Shown: piece after piece, positions 1 through 6,071 of the stretch
Numbering within the stretch: position 1 is the first letter of the stretch
Layout of the letters: each line of letters begins with the position of its first letter
Source of the DNA: an uncultured Verrucomicrobia subdivision 3 bacterium
Lineage (GTDB): Bacteria; Verrucomicrobiota; Verrucomicrobiae; Limisphaerales; UBA11358
Length of the DNA stretch: 10,006 nt
NCBI GenBank assembly: GCA_903921455.1
Contig: CAIXPZ010000282.1
Coordinates: 1 to 10,006, forward strand
Reading direction: 5' to 3'
Position numbers and translations under genes: made by a program
Notes under the pieces: generated by a model
What the model was told of the DNA's origin: nothing
What the model saw: the letters and a program-made list of their open reading frames with translations, nothing else
Database searches by the model: none

Positions 1-1005
1 ATGACCGGACAGCAGTTTTATCCAGTTTTTAAAATAGTGAAATCGCGGTCATCAAAAACTAAACGGGACAGCAGTGATCAGGGTTATTCCAATGTCTTTG
101 GGATTTATGCCAACAACTCGCTGGTGCTGGGGCTTTCGACCAACGGCGTGCTGGTCAATGGCAACTTACAGGCCAGCGGCCTTTCCCTCGGTGGTAACGA
201 GTCCATCAGCAGTGATGGCAACGGCGGCATTCAGTTGAACAGCGGCAACGGCAACGCTGATCTGACCATCAACAATCTGACGCTGAACGGTGACACGATC
301 CAATTTCCCGCCCAGTCCGGCGGGAACCTCAAAGTGGGCACTAACGGAGATTTTGTGTTTGATAACAATGTGCGCATCACCTCGCTGGGCAACATCACCT
401 TGCCCGTGCCCGGCGGCAGCGTCGCCATCAGCGCCAACAGCCAAGGCATCAATGTGGCCGGCATCAACATCAGCGCCACGAACGGCATCATCCTGCCCGC
501 GTCCGACCGCAATCGTTCCATCACCGCCACCACCAGCGGCATTATTATTGATGGTATCAGCCTTAATCAAAACACCATCATTCTGCCAAACGATCACGGC
601 AGTCCCACGACCATTTCGACTTTCAGTCAGGGATTGAACATTAATAGCAGTGTTTATGGGACGAGTTTTGTCACGACCAGCGACCGGAACGTGAAGGAGC
701 AATTCAAGCCGGTAGATTCCCGCGAGGTTCTGGAGCGGGTGGCGAGCCTGCCCATCACCAGTTGGAATTTCAAACAAGACGCCAACACGCGGCACATCGG
801 CCCGATGGCGCAGGATTTTTACTCGGCCTTCAATGTCGGCACGGACGACAAGCACATCGCCACCGTGGATGAAGACGGCGTGGCGCTGGCGGCGATTCAG
901 GGGTTGAATGAGAAGCTGAAAGAAAAGGACGCCGAGATTGCTGCTTTGGCCAAGCGGCTGGCGGATCTGGAAACGCTGCTGAAATCTTCGCTCCAAACCA
1001 AGTGA
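1..1005 (+). CDS. Repeat-rich surface/fibre-like protein with C-terminal peptidase S74 (intramolecular chaperone) domain; left end possibly incomplete
   Basis: The C-terminal third (residues about 221-334) matches the S74 intramolecular chaperone domain of phage tail spikes and bacterial surface proteins. It has the TSDRNVK motif (Ser227, Lys232, the five-residue spacing of the family's self-cleavage Ser/Lys pair), then RHIGPMAQDFYSAF, DDKHIATVDEDGVALAAIQGLNE and a charged coiled coil at about 302-330. In this family the domain trimerises the upstream stalk and then cuts itself off. Residues about 90-215 form imperfect 30-32-residue repeats rich in Gly, Asn, Ile and Val, as expected for a beta-helical or fibrous stalk. 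The open frame starts on the first base of the window and shows no signal peptide. The first 28 or so residues are basic and unlike the rest, so the true start may lie upstream. Surface location is inferred from the family; the ligand is unknown. Confidence 0.82.
   Translation: MTGQQFYPVFKIVKSRSSKTKRDSSDQGYSNVFGIYANNSLVLGLSTNGVLVNGNLQASGLSLGGNESISSDGNGGIQLNSGNGNADLTINNLTLNGDTIQFPAQSGGNLKVGTNGDFVFDNNVRITSLGNITLPVPGGSVAISANSQGINVAGINISATNGIILPASDRNRSITATTSGIIIDGISLNQNTIILPNDHGSPTTISTFSQGLNINSSVYGTSFVTTSDRNVKEQFKPVDSREVLERVASLPITSWNFKQDANTRHIGPMAQDFYSAFNVGTDDKHIATVDEDGVALAAIQGLNEKLKEKDAEIAALAKRLADLETLLKSSLQTK
298..588 (+). repeat. Imperfect tandem protein repeats (about 31 residues) in the stalk of the S74 protein
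   Basis: Four hydrophobic-Pro marks recur in register: IQFP at residues 100-103, ITLP at 132-135, IILP at 163-166 and IILP at 193-196, spaced 32, 31 and 30 residues. Between them a similar pattern returns (S-x-x-I-x-A/T, then Q/S-G-I-x-I/V-x-G-I-x-I/L). The repeats are degenerate at DNA level. They fit rungs of a trimeric beta-structured fibre, which is inference. Confidence 0.6.
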
Positions 1006-1013
1006 GACCACAG

Positions 1014-1448
1014 ATGAAATATATTCTGTCACTCCTGTTGGTCTTGGTATCCGCCGCTGGGTTTGCCCAAAGCAGCCCCCACTTTGCCATCACCCGCAGC
1101 GTGATTGCCGGCGGTGGCGGCACGACGTCTAGCGCCAGCAGCCGTTTCCGCCTGGACAGCACTGTCGCGCAGCCGCTGGCGGCCGTGCCCGCCAGCGCGC
1201 GCTTTTCCATTCAAGGCGGATTTTGGATTGTGCCCGCGCCCATTCTTTTTGGCCCCACCGCCGTGGGCACTAATTTTCTCGTGTCCATCCAGAGCGAACC
1301 CGGCAAGACCTACACGGTGCAATACTTGAACGCGCTCGGTTCCGGCTGGCAAAGCCTGCCCACCGTGGCCGGCACCGGCGGCATCCTCACCGTGACCAAT
1401 GGCGGGGCGGGCAGCTCGCAGCGCTTTTACCGGCTCATCGCCCAGTAA
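1014..1448 (+). CDS. Small secreted protein of a Verrucomicrobia-type family, function unknown
   Basis: The 144-residue product begins with a clear signal peptide: Met-Lys-Tyr, a Leu/Val/Ile-rich core at residues 4-12, and likely cleavage after Ala18 (SAAGFA|QSS). The mature part has two recognisable pieces. One is a Gly-rich segment, GGGGTTSSASSRFRLDSTVAQP, ending in FSIQGGFW, a pattern I associate with exported Verrucomicrobia/Planctomycete proteins. The other is a C-terminal module with PGKTYTVQYLN, a conserved Trp and a QRFYRLIAQ ending. No catalytic motif is visible. ATG 1014 is chosen because it puts the signal peptide at the N-terminus; GTG 1002, overlapping the upstream TGA, would add four residues. 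It lies eight bases after the S74 gene and may be co-transcribed with it, so a cell-surface partnership is possible but unproven. Confidence 0.75.
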   Translation: MKYILSLLLVLVSAAGFAQSSPHFAITRSVIAGGGGTTSSASSRFRLDSTVAQPLAAVPASARFSIQGGFWIVPAPILFGPTAVGTNFLVSIQSEPGKTYTVQYLNALGSGWQSLPTVAGTGGILTVTNGGAGSSQRFYRLIAQ

Positions 1449-1467
1449 GTTTTTACCCCCGCTTTCC

Positions 1468-2385
1468 ATGATCGAAGATCGCGACTACATGCGCCAGCCG
1501 GAATACCAAGAGCCGCGCTGGACGCCGCGCTGGCGTTTTCAATGGTCGTGGACCGTGGCGCTACTGGTGACCTACGCAGTGGTGTTCCTCGCCGAAAAGA
1601 TATTTCCCGGCAGCAACTTTTTTCAAGGGCATGACATCCTTACCAAGGCCGGTCTCGACATCTATCCGGGCTATCTGCCACTGAGCCTGCAGGGTTTGGA
1701 GCATGGCTTTGTCTGGCAGTTGGTGACTTATCAGTTCATGCATGCCAGCTGGATGCACCTGCTGCTGAACAGTTGGGTGATTTACATGTTCGGGAGGGAA
1801 GTGGAAGCCATGCTGGGCGGCAGAAAGTTTCTCGTCCTCATGTTTACCAGCGGCATGGTCGGCGGCGTGTTGCAGGTGTTGGTGGCGTGGGCGTGGCCGC
1901 TATACTTCGGCGGTTCGGTGGTGGGCGCGTCGGCGTGCGGCTTCGGCCTCATTGCGGCTTATGCGATGCTGTTTCCCGAGCGCGAGTTAACCATGTTGAT
2001 CCTGTTTGTCATCCCGGTGCACATGCGGGCAAAGACGCTGCTCATCGGTTCGGCGGTGCTGGCGGTGACTGGCTTTGCTTTTCCCACCGCCATTATGCCG
2101 GGCGTGGCGCACGCGGCGCATCTCGGCGGCATGGCGATGGGCTGGTTCTTCGTGCGCAAGATTTTGCAGGGTGACTGGTCGCGGCTGGAAGGCGCGTTGC
2201 GGCCGGCGGAAAAAATCCGGCCGCGCCGGCCGGCGCCGGCCCCGTTGGAGAACAAGGCCGCCGCCGGTTTTGTGGAAAGTGAAGTGGATTCCATATTAGA
2301 CAAGATTTCCGCGCACGGCATCCAGAGCCTCACTTCGCGCGAACGGGAAATCCTTGAAGCCGCCCGCAAGCATATCAAGCGTTGA
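1468..2385 (+). CDS. Rhomboid family intramembrane serine protease with C-terminal cytoplasmic extension
   Basis: The product is 305 residues with about six hydrophobic segments. Rhomboid signatures are present in order: H92-ASWM-H97-LLLN101 at the start of the second core helix followed by FGREVE; the catalytic serine in VGASACGFG (Ser155); and the catalytic histidine in HAAHLGG (His218). This pairing defines a Ser/His intramembrane protease that cuts transmembrane helices of substrate proteins. The second Gly of the classical GxSG motif is Ala here, a tolerated variant. After a Pro/Arg-rich linker, residues about 265-305 form a short domain (VDSILDKISAHGIQSLTSREREIL) of the kind found behind rhomboids in Bacteroidetes and Verrucomicrobia (DUF6576-like, from memory). 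ATG 1468 is preferred; ATG 1489 is an alternative. No Shine-Dalgarno is seen. The physiological substrate is unknown. Confidence 0.9.
   Translation: MIEDRDYMRQPEYQEPRWTPRWRFQWSWTVALLVTYAVVFLAEKIFPGSNFFQGHDILTKAGLDIYPGYLPLSLQGLEHGFVWQLVTYQFMHASWMHLLLNSWVIYMFGREVEAMLGGRKFLVLMFTSGMVGGVLQVLVAWAWPLYFGGSVVGASACGFGLIAAYAMLFPERELTMLILFVIPVHMRAKTLLIGSAVLAVTGFAFPTAIMPGVAHAAHLGGMAMGWFFVRKILQGDWSRLEGALRPAEKIRPRRPAPAPLENKAAAGFVESEVDSILDKISAHGIQSLTSREREILEAARKHIKR
2228..2241. repeat. Perfect 14-bp GC-only palindrome in the rhomboid linker
   Basis: The bases ggccggcgccggcc read identically on both strands and lie within a longer run of C and G. They encode part of the Arg-Pro-Ala linker between the membrane domain and the C-terminal extension. 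The likely cause is codon choice for a low-complexity linker; a site function is not supported. Confidence 0.5.
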
Positions 2386-3377
2386 ACCCCAGCCCCGACA
2401 TCGCCGCCAGAAGGCGTCGCCGCGCCATGCAGATGCTGGTGTTTTGCACGCTGCTGTGGGCCTTGAGTTTTCCCGCGATGAAAGCCCTGGCGCTCACACA
2501 GCAGGGACTGCTACCGCAAACCGGCAGCTGGTTCTTCAGTTCCTTGAGTGTGACTTATCGCTTTGGCATTGCGGGCATCATCATGCTGCTGCTCGGTTTC
2601 CGGCAATTGCGAAGCTTGCGCCGGCTGGAAATAGAGCAGGGGATGCTCCTGGCGGGGTTTGGCGGCGTGGGGATTTTGTTCCAGATGGACGGACTGGCTT
2701 ACACCTCCGCGTCCGTCTCGGCCTTTCTGACGCAAGGCTACTGCGTCTTCATTCCGCTCTGGCTCGCCCTGGTGCATCGGCAATGGCCGTCGCGAAAAAC
2801 CTTCATGTGCATCGTGCTGGTCGTGGCGGGCGTCGCCGTGCTGGCCGGTGTGAACGCGCATTCACTCAATCTCGGCCGCGGCGAAATCGAAACGCTGATC
2901 GCTTCGCTCCTCTTCACCGGCCAAATCCTCGGCCTCGGGCATCCGCGCTACGCGGCGAACCGCCCGTTGTGTTTCACCACCGTCATGCTGATCGGCATCG
3001 CGCTGGTGAGCGCGCCTTTCGTCGTCGCCACGGCGCCGGATGCGGCGGCGTGTCTGAAAGCCTACGCATCGCCGGCGGCATGCGGATTTCTGGCGATCAT
3101 CATTGTGTTCTGCACGCTGGGAGCCTTCACCCTGATGAATGTCTGGCAACGCCACGTCACGGCGACCGAGGCGGGCTTGATCTACTGCGCGGAGCCGGTC
3201 TTCGCGAGCCTGCTCGCGCTGTTTCTGCCGGCAATCTTTTCCAGTTGGGCCGGCATTGATTATCCCAATGAATCCGTCACGACCCGCCTGGTCATCGGCG
3301 GCGGCTTCATCACAGCGGCAAACGTGTTACTACAATCGCGCTGGCTGGAGGGGAAGTCTGTGAATCGTGCCTTGTGA
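2382..3377 (+). CDS. DMT superfamily transporter with two EamA domains
   Basis: The 331-residue product is almost entirely hydrophobic, with about ten predicted membrane helices in two halves, as in EamA/RhaT-type drug-metabolite transporters. Family-like stretches are FCTLLWALSFPAMKAL in helix 1, LAYTSASVSAFLTQGYCVFIPL near the end of the first half, and TEAGLIYCAEPVFASLLALFLP in the second half. These proteins sit in the inner membrane and export or import small metabolites; the substrate cannot be read from sequence. The start is taken as TTG 2382, which overlaps the rhomboid stop in a 4-bp TTGA and gives a basic N-terminus (RRRRR) that suits the positive-inside rule. ATG 2427 would remove that segment. 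The overlap implies translation coupled to the rhomboid gene. Confidence 0.88.
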   Translation: MNPSPDIAARRRRRAMQMLVFCTLLWALSFPAMKALALTQQGLLPQTGSWFFSSLSVTYRFGIAGIIMLLLGFRQLRSLRRLEIEQGMLLAGFGGVGILFQMDGLAYTSASVSAFLTQGYCVFIPLWLALVHRQWPSRKTFMCIVLVVAGVAVLAGVNAHSLNLGRGEIETLIASLLFTGQILGLGHPRYAANRPLCFTTVMLIGIALVSAPFVVATAPDAAACLKAYASPAACGFLAIIIVFCTLGAFTLMNVWQRHVTATEAGLIYCAEPVFASLLALFLPAIFSSWAGIDYPNESVTTRLVIGGGFITAANVLLQSRWLEGKSVNRAL

Positions 3378-3410
3378 AAGGGCAGCCCCGACGGCGAGTT
3401 CCAGATGCGA

Positions 3411-3440
3411 CGATTTAACATTTCAACGATTCAACATTTC
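3411..3440 (+). repeat. Two-copy direct repeat just upstream of purB
   Basis: cgatttaacatttc (3411-3424) and cgattcaacatttc (3427-3440) differ at one base and are spaced with a 16-bp period. They fill most of the 79-bp gap before purB. They are AT-rich compared with the surroundings and could be a regulatory site or a degenerate simple repeat; nothing in the sequence decides between these. Confidence 0.5.
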
Positions 3441-3456
3441 CCTTATTCTTTCTGCC

Positions 3457-4791
3457 ATGATTACGCGCTATTCGCGCCCCGAAATGCGGGCGATTTGGAC
3501 GGACGAAAACAAGCTTAAGATCTGGTTGCAGATTGAGCTCCTCGCCAGCGAAGCGCTGGTGAAAGAGGGCGTCGTCCCCGCCAAGGATTTCAAGAAGATC
3601 AAAGCTGGCTGCGAAAAATGGTTCGCCGACCTGCCCGGACTCGTCACCCGCCAGCGTGAATTGGAAAAGACCCTCAACCACGACGTCATCGGCTTCACCA
3701 CCGCCGTGGCCGAAGCCATCAACGACAACGCGAGCCGCTGGTTTCATTTCGGGCTCACCAGCAGTGATGTGGGCGACACCTGTTACGCCGTGCAGATGAT
3801 GCAATCGGCGGACATCCTCATTGCCGACGTGAAAGCGGTGCTGCCGGTCATCGCCCGCCGCGCGAAGGAACACAAGTTCACGCCCTGCATGGGCCGCAGC
3901 CACGGCATCCACGGCGAACCCACTACCTTCGGCCTCAAGCTCGCGTTGATGTATGATGAATTCAAACGCGCCCTCCGCCGCTTGGAATCCGTCCGTGATG
4001 TAGTCGCCGTCGGCAAGATTTCCGGCGCCGTCGGCACGAGCGCGCATTTGTCGCCGCGCGTTGAGGCGTTCGTTTGCAAAAAGCTCGGCATCCAACCCGC
4101 GCCCATCGCCACGCAAGTGGTGCAGCGCGACATCCACGCCGAATTCCAACTTGCCATGGCGCTGGTCGGCGCGAGCATCGAACGTTGGGCGGTGGAGTTC
4201 CGTCATTTGCAACGCACCGAAGTACTCGAAGCGGAAGAGCCATTCACCAAGGGGCAGAAAGGTTCCAGCGCCATGCCGCACAAGCGCAACCCCATCACCT
4301 GGGAGCGCCTCACCGGCCTCGCGCGCGTGTTGCGCGGCAACGCGATGGCGTCGCTGGAAAACGTCGCCCTCTGGCACGAGCGCGATATTTCGCATTCATC
4401 CGTCGAGCGCATCATCTTTCCCGACAGCTGTACGCTGCTCGATTACATGTTCGGCCTGCTCACGCGCCTGATGGATGGCATCGTCGTCTATCCCGCGAAC
4501 ATGAAGAAGAACCTCGGCCTCTCGCTCGGCATGTGGAACAGCCAGACGATCCTGCTTGCGCTCATCAAGAAAGGGCTCACGCGCGAAGCCGCCTACAAGA
4601 TCTGCCAGGACGCGGCGATGAAGACGTGGGAAGTGAAACACGCCGGCCGCGACGACGCGGATTTTGTGGAGCAGCTCAAGCTCGACGCCGAAGTGAAAAA
4701 GCTCTTCAAAAAGGGCGAACTCGAAGCGCTCTGCTCGCTGGATTTCCACTTCAAAGAAGTGAATAACCGTTTTCGCAAGCTCGGACTTTAG
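3457..4791 (+). CDS. purB: Adenylosuccinate lyase
   Basis: The 444-residue cytosolic enzyme catalyses two steps of purine synthesis: SAICAR to AICAR plus fumarate, and adenylosuccinate to AMP plus fumarate. The fumarate lyase superfamily signature GSSAMPHKRNP is at residues 269-279; its flexible loop carries the catalytic serine. Other conserved regions are MITRYSRPEMRAIWTDENK at the N-terminus, HFGLTSSDVGDT (His97 to Thr108) and GRSHGIHGEPTTFG with His149, which corresponds to a catalytic histidine of the family. A late LSLGMWNSQTILLALIKKGL segment is typical of bacterial PurB. The length fits the short Bacillus-type form. ATG 3457 is chosen because it starts the conserved MITRYS; upstream codons in frame have no conserved character. 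No Shine-Dalgarno precedes it, only pyrimidine-rich sequence. It appears intact and marks the end of the core block. Confidence 0.96.
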   Translation: MITRYSRPEMRAIWTDENKLKIWLQIELLASEALVKEGVVPAKDFKKIKAGCEKWFADLPGLVTRQRELEKTLNHDVIGFTTAVAEAINDNASRWFHFGLTSSDVGDTCYAVQMMQSADILIADVKAVLPVIARRAKEHKFTPCMGRSHGIHGEPTTFGLKLALMYDEFKRALRRLESVRDVVAVGKISGAVGTSAHLSPRVEAFVCKKLGIQPAPIATQVVQRDIHAEFQLAMALVGASIERWAVEFRHLQRTEVLEAEEPFTKGQKGSSAMPHKRNPITWERLTGLARVLRGNAMASLENVALWHERDISHSSVERIIFPDSCTLLDYMFGLLTRLMDGIVVYPANMKKNLGLSLGMWNSQTILLALIKKGLTREAAYKICQDAAMKTWEVKHAGRDDADFVEQLKLDAEVKKLFKKGELEALCSLDFHFKEVNNRFRKLGL

Positions 4792-4806
4792 CCGCAAATA
4801 GACGCG

Positions 4807-4846
4807 TAAAACCGATTTTAGCCCTTATTTTGCAATGGTGTATTGC
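4807..4846. other. Two small inverted repeats after purB, possible weak terminator
   Basis: Just past the purB stop there is an AT-rich dyad, taaaa-ccga-tttta (4807-4820), and then gcaat-ggtgt-attgc (4832-4846), a perfect 5-bp stem with a 5-base loop followed by gtttt. The second could be a weak intrinsic terminator for purB or part of the recombinase control region. The stems are short, so the call is tentative. Confidence 0.3.
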
Positions 4847-4859
4847 GTTTTGCTGAATA

Positions 4860-4893
4860 CCGGTTAGACTGGGTTCAGACAGATTCAAACCGG
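4860..4893. other. Inverted repeat upstream of the recombinase, candidate operator or attachment-site arm
   Basis: ccggtt (4860-4865) and aaccgg (4888-4893) form perfect 6-bp arms around a 22-base spacer that itself holds a ggttca/tcaaacc near-dyad. It lies 27 bases before the chosen recombinase start. Sites of this kind often bind integrases or their regulators, but no core-site duplication is visible within the window. Confidence 0.25.
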
Positions 4894-4911
4894 ATACAAA
4901 TATTCAAAACG

Positions 4912-4930
4912 TGGCAACACATGGCAACAC
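4912..4930 (+). repeat. Direct repeat tggcaacac x2 spanning the recombinase start codon
   Basis: tggcaacac occurs at 4912-4920 and 4922-4930, a 10-bp period (one helical turn). The second copy uses the last two bases of the ATG at 4921. A helical-turn spacing suits protein binding, so autoregulation by the recombinase is possible; this is inference. Confidence 0.4.
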
Positions 4931-6015
4931 GCGTTTCACTCTCAAAATGCAAGGTTCGCGGCCAATCCTTCTGGCGGGTCCGGTGGCACGAGCAGGGCAG
5001 GGCGCGCCGTAAATTCTTTTCCGCCAAGGCGGCCGCGGAAACCCACGCGGCGCAGATCCGTGGCGACCTCGTCGGCCCGCGCCAGCGCTTCGCGGCCCTC
5101 ACGCAGGCGGATCAGGAAAGCTTGATGTCGGCCTGGGATGAGTCCCGGCGGCGCGGCGTGGATTTGGTGGGCGCGATTTTCCACGCCAAGGACACCGTCA
5201 AAACCTCCGCCCCCATCGGCGAGGTCATCACCGAGCTGATTGCCGCCAAACGCGCCAGCGGACTTTCGGCCCGTTACCTGAATAATCTGGAAACCATTTT
5301 AAAAGGGTTCGCGAAGGGCAGGGAGCGGCTGCCCATTTCACAGATCACGCTGGCCGAGGTGGAGCGCTATCTGGACGCACATAAGCCGGTATCGCGCCCC
5401 ACGTATCGGGGGCGGGTGTCGAGTCTCATCGGTTTTGCCAAACGGCGCGGCTACTATCACGAATCGAATCCCTGTGAGAATCTGGAACCCATCAAACTGC
5501 CGCCGGTGCTACCCACCACCCTGACCGTTCCGCAGGTCCGTGACTGTTTGAAATGGTTCCGAAAAAATCCCCGTTCGCTCGCCTGGTTCATCCTGTCCAC
5601 GTTCGCCGGCCTGCGACCCGAAGAGGCGGACCGGACCGAGTGGAGCGCGATCAACTTTGCCGAGGGCTTTATCAAAGTCGAGGCCCAGACCAGCAAGATC
5701 CGGCAGCGCCGCGTTGTTTATCCCATGCCCATGGTTTTCCGGTGGTTGAAATTGGCGAAAAAGTTTAAAGCCGAACTGCCCATTTACCGCGTCACGCGGA
5801 TTTGGGATTTGAAAAAACTCCGAAAACCTTTGAAGCTCAAACGCTGGCCGTCGGACTGCACCCGCCACACCGCCGCCAGCATGTGGCTGGCGCATAGCGG
5901 CTCGGCGGAAAAGGTCGCCACCGCCCTCGGCCATTCCGAAAGTGTCCTGCGCAAACATTACATGGCCCTTGTCACCAAGGCCGACGCCGAGAAATTCTGG
6001 TCGCTCGCGCCCTGA
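4921..6015 (+). CDS. Tyrosine recombinase / phage-type site-specific integrase
   Basis: The 364-residue protein has an N-terminal arm with basic, aromatic-rich SFWRVRWHEQGRARRKFF, a SAM-like core-binding domain at about 95-195, and a C-terminal catalytic domain. Catalytic positions visible are Arg232 in FAGLRPEEADRTEW, Lys259 in TSKIRQRR, Arg315 in CTRHTAAS, His338 in LGHSE and the nucleophile Tyr347 in KHYMAL. The spacing His338-x8-Tyr347 is normal. At the HxxR histidine position there is Asp312 instead, giving a variant box II. The enzyme would cut and rejoin DNA through a phosphotyrosine link to insert or excise a mobile element. ATG 4921 is chosen; an in-frame TTG at 4843 would add 26 residues of unremarkable sequence. 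Its place beside purB and before a restriction gene suggests it mobilises the island. Confidence 0.9.
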   Translation: MATRVSLSKCKVRGQSFWRVRWHEQGRARRKFFSAKAAAETHAAQIRGDLVGPRQRFAALTQADQESLMSAWDESRRRGVDLVGAIFHAKDTVKTSAPIGEVITELIAAKRASGLSARYLNNLETILKGFAKGRERLPISQITLAEVERYLDAHKPVSRPTYRGRVSSLIGFAKRRGYYHESNPCENLEPIKLPPVLPTTLTVPQVRDCLKWFRKNPRSLAWFILSTFAGLRPEEADRTEWSAINFAEGFIKVEAQTSKIRQRRVVYPMPMVFRWLKLAKKFKAELPIYRVTRIWDLKKLRKPLKLKRWPSDCTRHTAASMWLAHSGSAEKVATALGHSESVLRKHYMALVTKADAEKFWSLAP

Positions 6016-6071
6016 TGCCGGAATAAAAATCCCGCTCGCCAGTCCCGCCATGCCTGTTTAATCTTCGCGCC

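Noticed and set aside
166..1032. - strand open frame opposite the S74 protein
   Set aside because: The + strand frame carries the S74 signature; the reverse frame only mirrors its repeats.
2354..3259. Second + strand frame across the transporter gene
   Set aside because: The product is Arg/His/Ala-rich and not membrane-like, whereas the overlapping frame gives a standard ten-helix EamA transporter.
3415..4395. Long - strand open frame opposite purB
   Set aside because: purB is unmistakable on the + strand; the reverse product is rich in His, Arg, Ala and Gly with no domain character.
4866..4892. tRNA-like ggttca...tcaaacc sequence suggesting a tRNA integration site
   Set aside because: No acceptor stem, anticodon arm or CCA-compatible end can be drawn around it.
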